A DNA stretch of 64,000 nucleotides from Actinokineospora sp. NBRC 105648 (GTDB lineage Bacteria > Actinomycetota > Actinomycetes > Mycobacteriales > Pseudonocardiaceae): positions 124,001 through 188,000 of the forward strand of contig NZ_BSTR01000010.1 of the NCBI RefSeq assembly GCF_030269645.1, in the 5' to 3' direction. The notes beneath the pieces were generated by a model, which saw only the letters and a program-made list of their open reading frames with translations, was not told the DNA's origin and ran no database searches. Made by a program: the position numbers and the translations under genes. Shown piece after piece: positions 17,424-26,031 of this stretch. The stretch's first letter is position 1, and each line of letters starts with the position of its first letter.

Positions 17424-17513
17424 ATGGCTTACGAGACCTGGGAATCGCTCACCGACGAGGTCGAGATCAGCACCGGCGCGGCCGACTGCTGGGTGTGCCT
17501 GGTCGACAACTGA
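17424..17513 (+). CDS. 29-residue peptide, candidate RiPP precursor
   Basis: The ATG is preceded by a strong ribosome site (AAAGGAGC, 7 bases upstream). The 29-residue product begins MAYETWESLT, continues with an acidic stretch (two Glu and one Asp in DEVEI) and ends with ADCWVCLVDN, holding both cysteines four residues from each other around Trp-Val. A short acidic leader followed by a Cys/Trp/Thr-containing core is the usual build of ribosomal peptide natural product precursors. It is flanked by a PLP enzyme, a helical-repeat protein, an M17 peptidase and an MFS exporter. A 12-bp hairpin starts 10 bases after the stop. It matches no precursor family I know. Codon use is normal for the genome. 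Confidence 0.72.
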   Translation: MAYETWESLTDEVEISTGAADCWVCLVDN

Positions 17514-17522
17514 TCTTCGACC

Positions 17523-17550
17523 GCGGGTCCCGCCGACCGGCGGGACCCGC
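17523..17550 (+). terminator. Perfect 12-bp hairpin directly after the peptide gene
   Basis: GCGGGTCCCGCC (17523-17534) pairs perfectly with GGCGGGACCCGC (17539-17550) across a 4-base loop. It lies between the peptide stop and the next ribosome site. Such attenuating hairpins commonly follow RiPP precursor genes and leave the precursor mRNA in excess over enzyme mRNA. Confidence 0.8.
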
Positions 17551-17571
17551 TCCACCTGGGACGGGAGCGCG

Positions 17572-20049
17572 ATGGACCGCTGGGAGACGGCACACGCCCA
17601 CACCGGGGTGAACGCCCCGAGTTGGCTCACCTTCGAGGTCCACCGCCCCTACCTCGACGGCGCGGACTCGCCGCGCACCACCGTGCACGCGCGCGGGTCG
17701 CTGCTGGCCGCCCGCCGGTTCGACCGGGGCGAGGCGACCGCGCTGCGGTTCGGGATGACCATGCCCGCCGGCTACCGCACCCTGCTCGTGGACGAGGCCC
17801 GGCTGACCCGGTACCGGGTCACCGACCCGACCGGACTCGACCCGGCCCTCGCCTCGCCCGCGTGGGCCACCATGGCCGAGGCGTTCCGGCGGCGGTCCGA
17901 GTTGGACCCGGTCGAACGCGCCTGCCTGGCGCACTGGCTGGTCGCGGTCTGCCTCCCCGGCGCGGTGTCGCGGTTGGTGCCCGAGGACTTGGCCGCCGCG
18001 ACCGCGGACCCGGTGCTCGCGTCGCTGCAATGGGCTCGCGCCACCGCGTTGTTCGCCGTCGAGGGGCTCTCCGAGCGCACCGCCGCCGCCTACGCCGTGC
18101 TCATCGATGATCCCGCCCCCACCGCCGCGCACGTGCAGGCGGTCGCGGGTTGGGGTTACCTGATCACCCGGCACGGCGCGGACGACGACGCCGCGCCGCT
18201 GTACTTCGCCCGCGCGGCCGAACTGTGCAAGAGCCTGGAGACGAACCCGTTCGAACACGCCGTGTTGCGCGCCCGATTGCTGTTGCGCGAGGTCATGCAC
18301 GCCGAACGGGCGCTGGAGTTCGACCGCGCCTGGGGCCTGCTCGGGGCCGCCGCCGAGGCGCTGGCCTCGGTGCGACCGGTCGGCCCGGACGAGGAGGCGC
18401 TCGCGGTCGAGACCCGGCGGCGGCTGGTCGACAGGCGGGTGGACCTCGCCGTGCGGCGCGGTGACCCCGGGGCCGAACGCGCCTGGATCGCCGAGGGCCG
18501 CGAGCTCGACCCGTTCGACGTCAAGATCCACATGCAGGCCGCCCAGTGCGCGGAGCGGTTGGGGGACAACGAGGAGGCGCTCGCGGGCTACCTCGGTGCC
18601 GCCCGCCTGGGCCCGTACGGCACGGCCTTCGCGCTGCTCGGGGCGGTCCGTTGCGCCCGTGCGCTGGGGCACGTCGAGTTCGCCAGGGTGCTGGCCGAAC
18701 GCGCCCACCGCACGGCCCCGCGCTCCGAGCTCGTCCGGACCGTGCTCGTCGAGCTGTCCGAGCAAACCGGTGACCGCGCGCTGGCGGAGCTGGTTCGGCG
18801 CCCGGCCGAGAAGTCCTATATGGACAACTGGCACTACCGGATGTACGCCTCATACTTCAACCTCGGCGAGTCCGGCTCCCCCTGCCTCTACGCCGCGCTG
18901 CCGACCCTGTCGCACGACTTCGCCGCCGCGGGCGCGCCGCCGGAGGTCAACTGGCAGCGCCTGATGCCGCCCGCGTTCCGCGCCAACCTGGTCCGCGAGT
19001 CCGGGCTCGCCGAGTTCGCGGTGGCGCACCCGGCCGAGCTGCCCGCCGCGCTGCGCACCCCGGCCTGGGACGAGCTGTGCCGGTGGGTGGCGGACTTCGA
19101 GTCATCCGATGTGGACCGTCAGTACCTGGTCGCGTTGGTGTTGTTCCGCCTCGGCTTCGGCAAGCTGGTGCTGGAGTTGGTCCCGCCGCGCGACCCGGCT
19201 GGGCTGTCCGACCCCCGGGAGCTGCGGTTGCAGCACTGGCGAGACGTCGTGCGTTACGTCGGTTCGGTGGGTGGTGACGTGGCCGTGCCAGAGGCCTCGT
19301 TCGCCGTCGCGGAACACCCGGCGTGCCCGACGCACCTGCGGTTCGTCATCGCGGTGTTCGCGGTGGTCTTCCACGCGCGCGAGACCAAGTCGGTGGAGCA
19401 AGCGGAGCTGTGGCGCGATCGGGCGCAGACGGCCCTGGACGAGCTGCTCGCCGACGACGGGTACTCGCCGTTCGAGAAGGCCATGATGGAGAGCCGGTTC
19501 TACCGCAGCGTCACCTACGTCCCCTTCCTGCGGCGCGACCGCGCGCGGCTCGAGCGGGAGATGGACCGCGCCGAGGAACTGGCCAGGGCGATGCCCGCGA
19601 CCACCCCCTATGAGGAGTTCCTGGCCCGGGAGAACCTGCGGGCGTGCCTGGAGAGCCGGTCCAAGGAGGCGTTCGGGTTCGGCGAGGACGAGCGCGGCCA
19701 CCGGTTGGTGCTGGAGGTCTTGGAGATCGACCCGTACGAACCCAAGACGCACATGGAGCTCGCGGAAAGCCTGCTGCGACAGGGAAAGCCGCGCGAAGCA
19801 GGGGAGTCCTACCTGCGCACGGCGCGACTCGGGCCGATCGGGACCGCCCGCGGGTACGCCCTGGCGGGGGAGTGCTTCGACCAGGCCGGATTGCCGGTCC
19901 TGGCTGCCGACTGCTTCGTGCAGGCACTGCGGATCGACCCGTACGCGGTGTCCGCCGCTCGCGGTTGGCACCGCGTGTCCGGTGACGAGCTGGCCGCCGA
20001 GTACGTCAGCGGCTTGGAGGCGTGGGGTGCCGCACGGGGTAAGGCGTGA
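17572..20049 (+). CDS. 825-residue helical-repeat (TPR-like) protein of the peptide locus
   Basis: I do not recognise a catalytic family. The protein is soluble and mostly alpha-helical, with TPR-like repeats. Residues about 303-365 (ELDPFDVKIHMQAAQ..., GYLGAARLGPYGTA) and about 712-775 (EIDPYEPKTHMELAE..., SYLRTARLGPIGTA) are clear internal copies of each other. The N-terminal 100 residues (WLTFEVHRPYLDG, HARGSLLAARRFDRGEA) form a separate non-repeat domain. The ATG at 17572 follows GGGAG. Its stop overlaps the GTG of the peptidase gene (GTGA), so the two are translated together. A scaffold, or a peptide-binding or modifying role for the 29-residue peptide, is inference. Confidence 0.8.
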   Translation: MDRWETAHAHTGVNAPSWLTFEVHRPYLDGADSPRTTVHARGSLLAARRFDRGEATALRFGMTMPAGYRTLLVDEARLTRYRVTDPTGLDPALASPAWATMAEAFRRRSELDPVERACLAHWLVAVCLPGAVSRLVPEDLAAATADPVLASLQWARATALFAVEGLSERTAAAYAVLIDDPAPTAAHVQAVAGWGYLITRHGADDDAAPLYFARAAELCKSLETNPFEHAVLRARLLLREVMHAERALEFDRAWGLLGAAAEALASVRPVGPDEEALAVETRRRLVDRRVDLAVRRGDPGAERAWIAEGRELDPFDVKIHMQAAQCAERLGDNEEALAGYLGAARLGPYGTAFALLGAVRCARALGHVEFARVLAERAHRTAPRSELVRTVLVELSEQTGDRALAELVRRPAEKSYMDNWHYRMYASYFNLGESGSPCLYAALPTLSHDFAAAGAPPEVNWQRLMPPAFRANLVRESGLAEFAVAHPAELPAALRTPAWDELCRWVADFESSDVDRQYLVALVLFRLGFGKLVLELVPPRDPAGLSDPRELRLQHWRDVVRYVGSVGGDVAVPEASFAVAEHPACPTHLRFVIAVFAVVFHARETKSVEQAELWRDRAQTALDELLADDGYSPFEKAMMESRFYRSVTYVPFLRRDRARLEREMDRAEELARAMPATTPYEEFLARENLRACLESRSKEAFGFGEDERGHRLVLEVLEIDPYEPKTHMELAESLLRQGKPREAGESYLRTARLGPIGTARGYALAGECFDQAGLPVLAADCFVQALRIDPYAVSAARGWHRVSGDELAAEYVSGLEAWGAARGKA

Positions 20050-21452
20050 CCGAGTTCCGCGTAGTCGGCACCGTTCCATCTGATGTGGACATCGTCGCGC
20101 ATCCGGTGCCGCGCGGTACGCCCACGGATCTCCTCCCCGCCGGATTCCTTGCGGGTGTAGATTTCGACGGCTCGCTCGGCCAAGTCGTCGTCGCGCCTGA
20201 AACAGTCCTCTTCGGACTAGGTGACGACGGCGAGGCCGATCTGCGGCACGCGGCGGGCGAGTTGGCGCGGGCGGTGGCCGGGTTCGACCGAGTCGCGGTC
20301 GTTCTGCCTCCCGGAGGGGTGCGCGCCGCCGTCGAGGGCATGGTGCTCGGCGGCTACCAGTTCACCCGCTACAAGACCGCAGGCGGCACTGCCCCCAGCC
20401 GTGTCGACCTCGTCTGCCCCGACGCCGGCGGGCTCGCCGAGGGGCTGGCCGTGGCCCGCGCGGTGTGCCTGGCCCGCGACCTGGTCAACGAGCCCGGCGA
20501 GACGCTCACCCCGGTCGAGTTCGCGCACCGCGCCCAAGCCCTCGCTCGCGCGAACGGGTTCGACTGCGAGGTGTGGGACGAGCACCGGATCGCCGACGAG
20601 CGCCTCGGCGGACTCCTCGGCGTCTCCCGCGGGTCACCCCGACCGCCGCGACTCGTCCGACTCCGCTACCGGCCGCCGCCGGGCGACGCCCCCGTGATCG
20701 CCTTGGTCGGCAAGGGCGTCACCTACGACTCCGGTGGCCTCTCGCTCAAGCCGACGCCGCAGATGGTGGACATGAAGGCCGACATGGCGGGCGCGGCCGC
20801 GGTCCTCGCCGCCGTCTCCGCGCTCGCCGAGCTGTCCTGCCCCGTGGGCGTCGACGCCTGGCTGCCGCTCACCGAGAACATGCCCAACGCCGACCCGGTG
20901 CGCGTCGGCGACGTCCTTCGGTTGCGCGGCGGAACCACCGTCGAGGTCCGCAACGCCGACGCGGAGGGCAGGCTCATCCTCGCCGACGCGCTCACCCTCG
21001 CCTGCGAGAGCGGCCCCGCCGCGGTGCTCGACCTGGCCACGCTCACCGACGCCGCCGCGATCGCCCTCGGCCGGGAGTTCGCCGCGGTCATGGGCGACCA
21101 GCCGCTAGTCGACCGCGTCCTCCGTGCCGCCGCGCTCGCGGGGGAGCCGCTGTGGCAGCTCCCGCTGCCTGCCCGCTACCGTCGGCAGCTGGCGTCCGGT
21201 GTGGCCGACCTGGTCAACTACACCACCGGGGTCCGGCACGGGACCGCCCTGCTCGCGGGGCTGTTCCTGCGGGAGTTCGTCGCCGCCGACGTGCCCTGGG
21301 CGCACCTGGACCTGCAGGGTCCGGCACTGGCCGAGCGCACGTGTGGTGAATCAGTAACGGGCGCCACCGGTTACGGCACCCGGCTATTGATCGAGCTCCT
21401 GGCCGGTACCGGTCCTAACTGTTGCCAGAGTTGGCCCCAATACTGTGAATAA
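20046..21452 (+). CDS. M17 leucyl aminopeptidase-like peptidase
   Basis: This 468-residue peptidase has all di-zinc and catalytic landmarks of family M17: Lys and Asp in VGKGVTYDSGG, the catalytic Lys in LSLKP, Asp in MKADMAGAA, and Asp/Glu/Arg in NADAEGRL (Ala replaces the usual Thr). It removes N-terminal residues from peptides; in the bottromycin pathway an M17 enzyme trims the precursor. The GTG start overlaps the previous stop (GTGA). After the expected family end (TRLLIELL) there is a short extra tail, GTGPNCCQSWPQYCE, with three Cys and a Trp. Leader removal from the 29-residue peptide is the obvious proposed role. Confidence 0.9.
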   Translation: MTEFRVVGTVPSDVDIVAHPVPRGTPTDLLPAGFLAGVDFDGSLGQVVVAPETVLFGLGDDGEADLRHAAGELARAVAGFDRVAVVLPPGGVRAAVEGMVLGGYQFTRYKTAGGTAPSRVDLVCPDAGGLAEGLAVARAVCLARDLVNEPGETLTPVEFAHRAQALARANGFDCEVWDEHRIADERLGGLLGVSRGSPRPPRLVRLRYRPPPGDAPVIALVGKGVTYDSGGLSLKPTPQMVDMKADMAGAAAVLAAVSALAELSCPVGVDAWLPLTENMPNADPVRVGDVLRLRGGTTVEVRNADAEGRLILADALTLACESGPAAVLDLATLTDAAAIALGREFAAVMGDQPLVDRVLRAAALAGEPLWQLPLPARYRRQLASGVADLVNYTTGVRHGTALLAGLFLREFVAADVPWAHLDLQGPALAERTCGESVTGATGYGTRLLIELLAGTGPNCCQSWPQYCE

Positions 21453-21682
21453 ACCGTTTTGATATTTCCGGTTCGTGCCATTCGCGACCTGCGCCCCATC
21501 GATTGCCCTGGTCCGGGTGGGTGCACCGACCGCTGGGCCATTCGGATCATCACACCGTCTTATCGCAGAATGTGATGGCCGAAATGGGCCTTGTAATCAG
21601 GTCGTGATATCTGCATGCGGCAATCTCATCTAGCCTCCCCTCAGGCTTCACCCGAGTCATCCCCACGAATCTGGAGGATTTT
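21453..21682 (+). promoter_or_regulatory. Upstream region of the M6 protease gene
   Basis: This 230-base interval is noticeably richer in A and T than its surroundings and contains no gene. It ends in a strong ribosome site (CTGGAGGA) before the GTG at 21683. It must carry the protease promoter; no single box is convincing. Confidence 0.45.
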
Positions 21683-24100
21683 GTGCGCAGAAAGTTGGTC
21701 GTCGCGCTCGCCGCGATGACGGCTGTCGGGACCGGGGCGGTGGTGGTGGCCGCGACCGGCGGCGCCGCCACGGCCGCCCCGGCCCAGACGCCCGCCGCTG
21801 TCTCCGCGGCCCAGGCCGCAGGCAGCGAGGGCAACGCCGACGAGGTCGTCGCGCCGCTGGAGAAGAAGCGCCGCGAGATGCGCCAGGAGGGCCTGGCCAA
21901 GGTCCTCTCCGGTGACGCGAAGGTCGAGAAGCGCGGCGCCAGCTCCGTGGTGAAGGTGGGCACCAAGCCCGCCGCCAAGAGCCAGGCCACCAAGAAGGCC
22001 ACCGACCAGTACGTCGAGCTGGCGCGGGAGAAGACCGACAAGATCTTCGTCGTGCTCGCCGAGTTCGGCGACGAGCGGCACCCGGACTTCCCGGACAAGG
22101 ACACCAGCCCGGCCACCCCGGGTCCGCAGCGCTTCGACGGGCCGCGGCACAACCAGATCACCAAGCCCAACCGCGCGGTGGACAACAAGACCGTCTGGCA
22201 GGCCGACTACAGCCAGAAGCACTACCAGGACCTGTACTTCTCGTCCGACCCGAACACCGAGTCGGTCAAGAACTTCTACGAGAAGGCGTCCTCGGGCCGC
22301 TACTCGGTCGACGGCCAGGTCACCGACTGGGTCAAGGTCAAGTACAACGAGGCCCGCTACGGCCGCTCGGACGGCTACCCCTGCCCGGGCAAGATCTGCG
22401 GCAACAGCTGGTTCCTGGTGCAGGACGCCCTCGACCAGTGGGTGGCCAACCGCAAGGCCTCCGGTGCCTCGGACGCGACCATCAAGGCCGACCTCGCCTC
22501 CTACGACCAGTGGGACCGCTACGACTACGACGGCGACGGCGACTTCAACGAGCCCGACGGCTACCTGGACCACTTCCAGATCGTGCACGCCGGTGGCGAC
22601 CAGTCCGACGCCGATCCCGCACAGGGTGAGGACGCCATCTGGGCGCACCGCTGGTACGCGTTCTCCTCGAACACCACCGGCCCGGCCAACAACAAGCTCG
22701 GTGGCGTGCAGATCGGTGCCACCGGCCTGTGGGTCGGCGACTACACCATGCAGCCGGAGAACGGCGGCCTGGGCGTGTTCGCCCACGAGTACGGCCACGA
22801 CCTCGGCCTCCCGGACAACTACGACACCGTCGGCCCGGGTGGCGCGCAGGAGAACAACGTCAACTGGTGGTCCCTGATGGGGCAGAGCCGGGTGTCCAAG
22901 GCGGACGAGCCGGTCGGCCTGCGCGCCAACGACTTCTCCGCGTGGGACAAGCTGCAGCTGGGCTGGCTGGACTACGAGACCGTGGTCGCGGGCCAGGACA
23001 AGAAGATCGACCTCGGCCCGGGCGCGTACAACACCGCCAAGGCCCAGGGCGTCGTCGTGGTGCTGCCGGACAAGCAGAAGTCCGACGTCTACGGCCCGCC
23101 GTTCGCGGGCACGAAGATGTGGTGGAGCGACAAGGGCGACAACCTGTCCAACACGCTCACCCGCACGGTCGACCTGACCGGCAAGACCGCCGCGGAGCTC
23201 AAGCTCAAGGCCCGCTACGACATCGAGGACTGCGACTGCGACTTCCTCTTCGTCGAGGCCTCGACCGACGGTGGCGCCAACTGGACCGCGCTCGACGGTG
23301 TCGCCAACGGCAAGCCCTTCATCCGGGACGCCGTGGGCACCCCCGCGATCACCAACACCACCAACAACCAGTGGGCCGACGTCTCGGTGCCGCTGACCTC
23401 GCTGGCGGGCAAGAACGCCCAGATCCGCCTGCGCTACCGCACCGACGGTGGCCTGGCGCTCAACGGCTTCTTCGCCGACGAGATCTCCGTCGTCGCCGAC
23501 GGCGCGCCGCTGTTCACCGATGGTGCCGAGGCGGGCAACAACGGCTGGACCCCGGCGGGCTTCCGCATCACCACCGGTACGGAGACCTCGACGTTCGACA
23601 ACTTCTACGTCGCGAGCAACCGCACCTACGTCAGCTACGACAGGTACCTGCAGGTCGGCCCGTACGACTACGGCTACCCGAGCAAGCCCAACTGGGCGAC
23701 CCGGTTCCCGTACCAGGACGGCCTGCTCGTGCAGTACTGGGACACCTCGACGGTCGACAACAACGCCTCGGTCCACCCGGGCGAGGGCCAGTCGCTGATC
23801 GTCGACGCCAACCCCGGCGCGATCTACAACCTGCAGGGCCAGGCCTGGCGGCCGCGCGTGGCGGGCTACGACGCCACGTTCTCGACGCAGAAGTCGGACT
23901 CGTTCACCCTGTACGCGCAGGGCAAGCCGTCCTACATCCGCGGCAAGGACGCCCAGCCGCTGTTCGACGACACGAAGTCCTACTTCGACCCGGCCCAGCC
24001 GACCGGTGGCGTCAAGCTGCCCGCGGCCGGTGTCGGCATCAAGGTGCTCAAGCAGGAGGGCACCTCGCTGCAGATCCGGGTCTTCTCCACCAAGAAGTGA
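21683..24100 (+). CDS. Secreted M6 metalloprotease, immune inhibitor A-like
   Basis: This 805-residue exoenzyme begins with a Sec signal peptide (MRRKLVVALAAMTAV..., Ala-rich cleavage region near residue 33) and a charged pro-region. The catalytic zinc site is HEYGHDLGLPD (His368, Glu369, His372). Asp-rich stretches around residues 270-300 (YDGDGDFNEPDGY) look like calcium sites, and the C-terminal half holds carbohydrate-binding-like or MAM-like beta domains. The set matches peptidase family M6 (InhA of Bacillus, PrtV of Vibrio), which degrades host or competitor proteins. Start GTG at 21683 follows GGAGGA. The gene is monocistronic and followed by a terminator. Confidence 0.94.
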   Translation: MRRKLVVALAAMTAVGTGAVVVAATGGAATAAPAQTPAAVSAAQAAGSEGNADEVVAPLEKKRREMRQEGLAKVLSGDAKVEKRGASSVVKVGTKPAAKSQATKKATDQYVELAREKTDKIFVVLAEFGDERHPDFPDKDTSPATPGPQRFDGPRHNQITKPNRAVDNKTVWQADYSQKHYQDLYFSSDPNTESVKNFYEKASSGRYSVDGQVTDWVKVKYNEARYGRSDGYPCPGKICGNSWFLVQDALDQWVANRKASGASDATIKADLASYDQWDRYDYDGDGDFNEPDGYLDHFQIVHAGGDQSDADPAQGEDAIWAHRWYAFSSNTTGPANNKLGGVQIGATGLWVGDYTMQPENGGLGVFAHEYGHDLGLPDNYDTVGPGGAQENNVNWWSLMGQSRVSKADEPVGLRANDFSAWDKLQLGWLDYETVVAGQDKKIDLGPGAYNTAKAQGVVVVLPDKQKSDVYGPPFAGTKMWWSDKGDNLSNTLTRTVDLTGKTAAELKLKARYDIEDCDCDFLFVEASTDGGANWTALDGVANGKPFIRDAVGTPAITNTTNNQWADVSVPLTSLAGKNAQIRLRYRTDGGLALNGFFADEISVVADGAPLFTDGAEAGNNGWTPAGFRITTGTETSTFDNFYVASNRTYVSYDRYLQVGPYDYGYPSKPNWATRFPYQDGLLVQYWDTSTVDNNASVHPGEGQSLIVDANPGAIYNLQGQAWRPRVAGYDATFSTQKSDSFTLYAQGKPSYIRGKDAQPLFDDTKSYFDPAQPTGGVKLPAAGVGIKVLKQEGTSLQIRVFSTKK

Positions 24101-24116
24101 TCTGACCCGCTAGGAC

Positions 24117-24148
24117 GAGGGGCGGTGGCGGCGACGCCATCGCCCCTC
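24117..24148 (+). terminator. Terminator of the M6 protease gene
   Basis: GAGGGGCGGTGGCG (24117-24130) and CGCCATCGCCCCTC (24135-24148) form a 14-bp stem with one G-T pair and a 4-base loop, 17 bases after the stop codon. It is followed by CTGTCGTT. Confidence 0.85.
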
Positions 24149-24192
24149 TGTCGTTCCCGTGCCGCCGCGGCCGCTGGTTCGTCTTCGGGGGA

Positions 24193-24348
24193 GTGCCCGC
24201 CGCGATCACCGGACTGACCTCCGGTGGCGGCGAGATCGCGCTGGGATGCTCCACCGCGGGCATCACGGGCCTGGGCCGGACGATTCCCCCGCTGCTGGTC
24301 GGGTTCCTGCGGCGCCGCGGGCCTCGCCGCGTCCTGGCGCCCACCTGA
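24193..24348 (+). other. Possible 51-codon frame or gene remnant
   Basis: A GTG frame encodes 51 residues, Gly-rich then ending FLRRRGPRR, with a hydrophobic stretch (TIPPLLVGFL). It has a weak upstream GGGGGA. It may be the tail of a lost membrane protein or chance. Apart from this and the terminator, the interval 24101-24366 shows nothing. Confidence 0.2.
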
Positions 24349-24366
24349 GCCAGTTGTCCGGTTGGG

Positions 24367-25233
24367 TCAGTTGCCCGCGAGGATGTCGGTGGCGCGCCGG
24401 ACCTGGTCGTCGGCGTGCCGTCGGAGCTGGGTCAGCGCGTCGGCGTCGCGCTCGACGAGCCGCCGCTCGTACGCGGTCAGCGTCGCGACCCACACGCCGT
24501 TGAGCCCGGTTTCGGTCCGGCAGGCCACATCGGCCCGGGCCGTCGCGATCTCGTCGGGTCCCGCGGTGTCGCCGGGCCAGCCGTGGTCGTTGGCGGCCCA
24601 CGGATCGGGGAAGGGGTGGCCCGCGTCGTCCATGCAGGAGCTCCACGCGCCGAAGGCGTTCTTGACGCGGTGGTCGGCCTCGGTGCGCCTGACCGCCTCG
24701 CCGCGCAGGTCGAGGACGAGAGCGTCCAGCTTCTCCTTGCCGACCTCGCGGTTCGCCGCTCCGACGCACCCGCCGGGAGGCACGGGGATCCCGCGGTACT
24801 CGGCCGCCTCGGTGCCGGTCAGCACGGCCCGCAGTTCGGGCGGCGGCGGCACTTCCCTGGCCTTCGCGACGGCGACGTCGCGGTCGTTCGCGGCGGCACC
24901 CGGGTGCCGGTACCCCAGTCGCGCCGCCTCGTCGGCGTCGACGACACCGATCACGCGGTCGGGGAGCCCGTCGCTCCACTGGTCGGGGGCCGGGTAGTCA
25001 AGCCCGAACCGCAGCACGCAGGAGGTGATCAGCAGGTCCACCGCCCGTCCGACGGTCCGCTCCTGGTCCGGTCGGAGGCGGTACCCGTCCAGCGGGAGCC
25101 GCACGTCCGCGTAGCTGGTGACGGTGGGCACCGGACCCAGGTCCGGCTCGTCCCCGTCGGGCTGGTTCGAGTCGCTCGCGCAGCCCTGGAGGGCGCCGAC
25201 CACGACGACCAGCGGTAGCAGAACCCGGCGCAC
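24367..25233 (-). CDS. Lipoprotein of unknown function
   Basis: This 288-residue protein has a lipoprotein signal peptide (MRRVLLPLVVVVGALQGCAS; lipobox LQGC) and is therefore anchored outside the membrane. The mature part is Asp/Arg-rich with several cysteines (SSCMDDAGHPFPDPW, ADVACRTETGL) and helical in its second half. I recognise no domain, but short actinobacterial lipoproteins with this Cys-x-x-x-x-Gly-Tyr/His-P style are common. The GTG at 25233 follows GAGGGGG at proper distance. The ECF sigma factor gene lies 85 bases upstream on the same strand, so they may be co-transcribed. Confidence 0.85.
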   Translation of the reverse strand: MRRVLLPLVVVVGALQGCASDSNQPDGDEPDLGPVPTVTSYADVRLPLDGYRLRPDQERTVGRAVDLLITSCVLRFGLDYPAPDQWSDGLPDRVIGVVDADEAARLGYRHPGAAANDRDVAVAKAREVPPPPELRAVLTGTEAAEYRGIPVPPGGCVGAANREVGKEKLDALVLDLRGEAVRRTEADHRVKNAFGAWSSCMDDAGHPFPDPWAANDHGWPGDTAGPDEIATARADVACRTETGLNGVWVATLTAYERRLVERDADALTQLRRHADDQVRRATDILAGN

Positions 25234-25318
25234 TGTCCATCCCCCTCGCCGCGCCGGACCCGTCGACGCCCACGAAGTGGATCACATCCGGCAGTCCCGG
25301 CCAAGCAGTCCACCGTGG

Positions 25319-25819
25319 TCAGACGGTCTCCAGGGCGGCGAAGGTCGGGACCGTGTCGCGCAGCGTGCGCAGGGCGTGGTGCAGGCGGCTCTTGACCGTC
25401 CCGACCGGCACCCGCAGCGTCACGGCGGCGGCCGCGGCGGTCCGGTCGGCGAAGTAGACCTCGACCACGGTCCGGCGCTGCTGCTCGGGCAGGCTGTCCA
25501 GGGCGGCGTTCACCACGACCCGGTCGATGACCTCGTCGGTGCCCGCGGGGGAGCTGGTGGGGTCGACATCGGGCAGCTCCACCTCGGACGGCCGCACCGC
25601 CCGACCGCGGTGCTGGTCGACGGCGATGTTGTGCGCCACCCGCATGAGCCAGCCGCGCACCGAACCGCGCTCCTCGACCAGCTTCTCGCGGTGCCGCCAG
25701 GCGCGGATCCAGGTCTCCTGCACGACGTCCTCGGCCCGGTACCGGTCCCCGGTCAACCGCTGCGCGTACCCGAGCAGCGCCGCCCGGTGGGTGGCCACGA
25801 TGGTGTCGAAGTCGGTCAT
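25319..25819 (-). CDS. ECF sigma factor (RNA polymerase sigma-70 family)
   Basis: This 166-residue protein consists of sigma region 2 (LLGYAQRLTGDRYRAEDVVQETWIRAW, about residues 14-45) and region 4 (LDSLPEQQRRTVVEVYFADR...VPVGTVKSRLHHALRTLR, about 115-160), the ECF layout. The ATG at 25819 has an AAGGGG ribosome site; longer frames upstream are not conserved. No anti-sigma gene is adjacent; the neighbouring lipoprotein is a candidate downstream or partner gene only by position. Confidence 0.93.
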   Translation of the reverse strand: MTDFDTIVATHRAALLGYAQRLTGDRYRAEDVVQETWIRAWRHREKLVEERGSVRGWLMRVAHNIAVDQHRGRAVRPSEVELPDVDPTSSPAGTDEVIDRVVVNAALDSLPEQQRRTVVEVYFADRTAAAAAVTLRVPVGTVKSRLHHALRTLRDTVPTFAALETV

Positions 25820-25994
25820 CTCGAACCCCTTGTCTCGCCGTATCTCCCGGTGACACAAGGCTCTCGGTTTCACCTCCCCGGATCGGTGGGACAAACCCTC
25901 TACCGGGCGGGGTGGACCCTCCGGCTCTGAGGGCTGTCCCCTCGAGTCCGGTAGGGATATCCCTATCGACGCATGCGCACCGGGGCTCTCGGCG

Positions 25995-26024
25995 TTGACA
26001 GGCAAGTGGCTGCTTGCCTATGGT
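25995..26024 (+). promoter_or_regulatory. Promoter with ArsR-type operator between -35 and -10
   Basis: TTGACA (25995-26000) and TATGGT (26019-26024) are spaced by 18 bases, a strong vegetative promoter. Overlapping the spacer is a perfect dyad AGGCAAG-TGGCTG-CTTGCCT (26000-26019). A dimeric repressor bound there would block RNA polymerase. The repressor gene itself starts at the predicted transcription start, so autoregulation is likely. Confidence 0.8.
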
Positions 26025-26031
26025 GGGCCGC

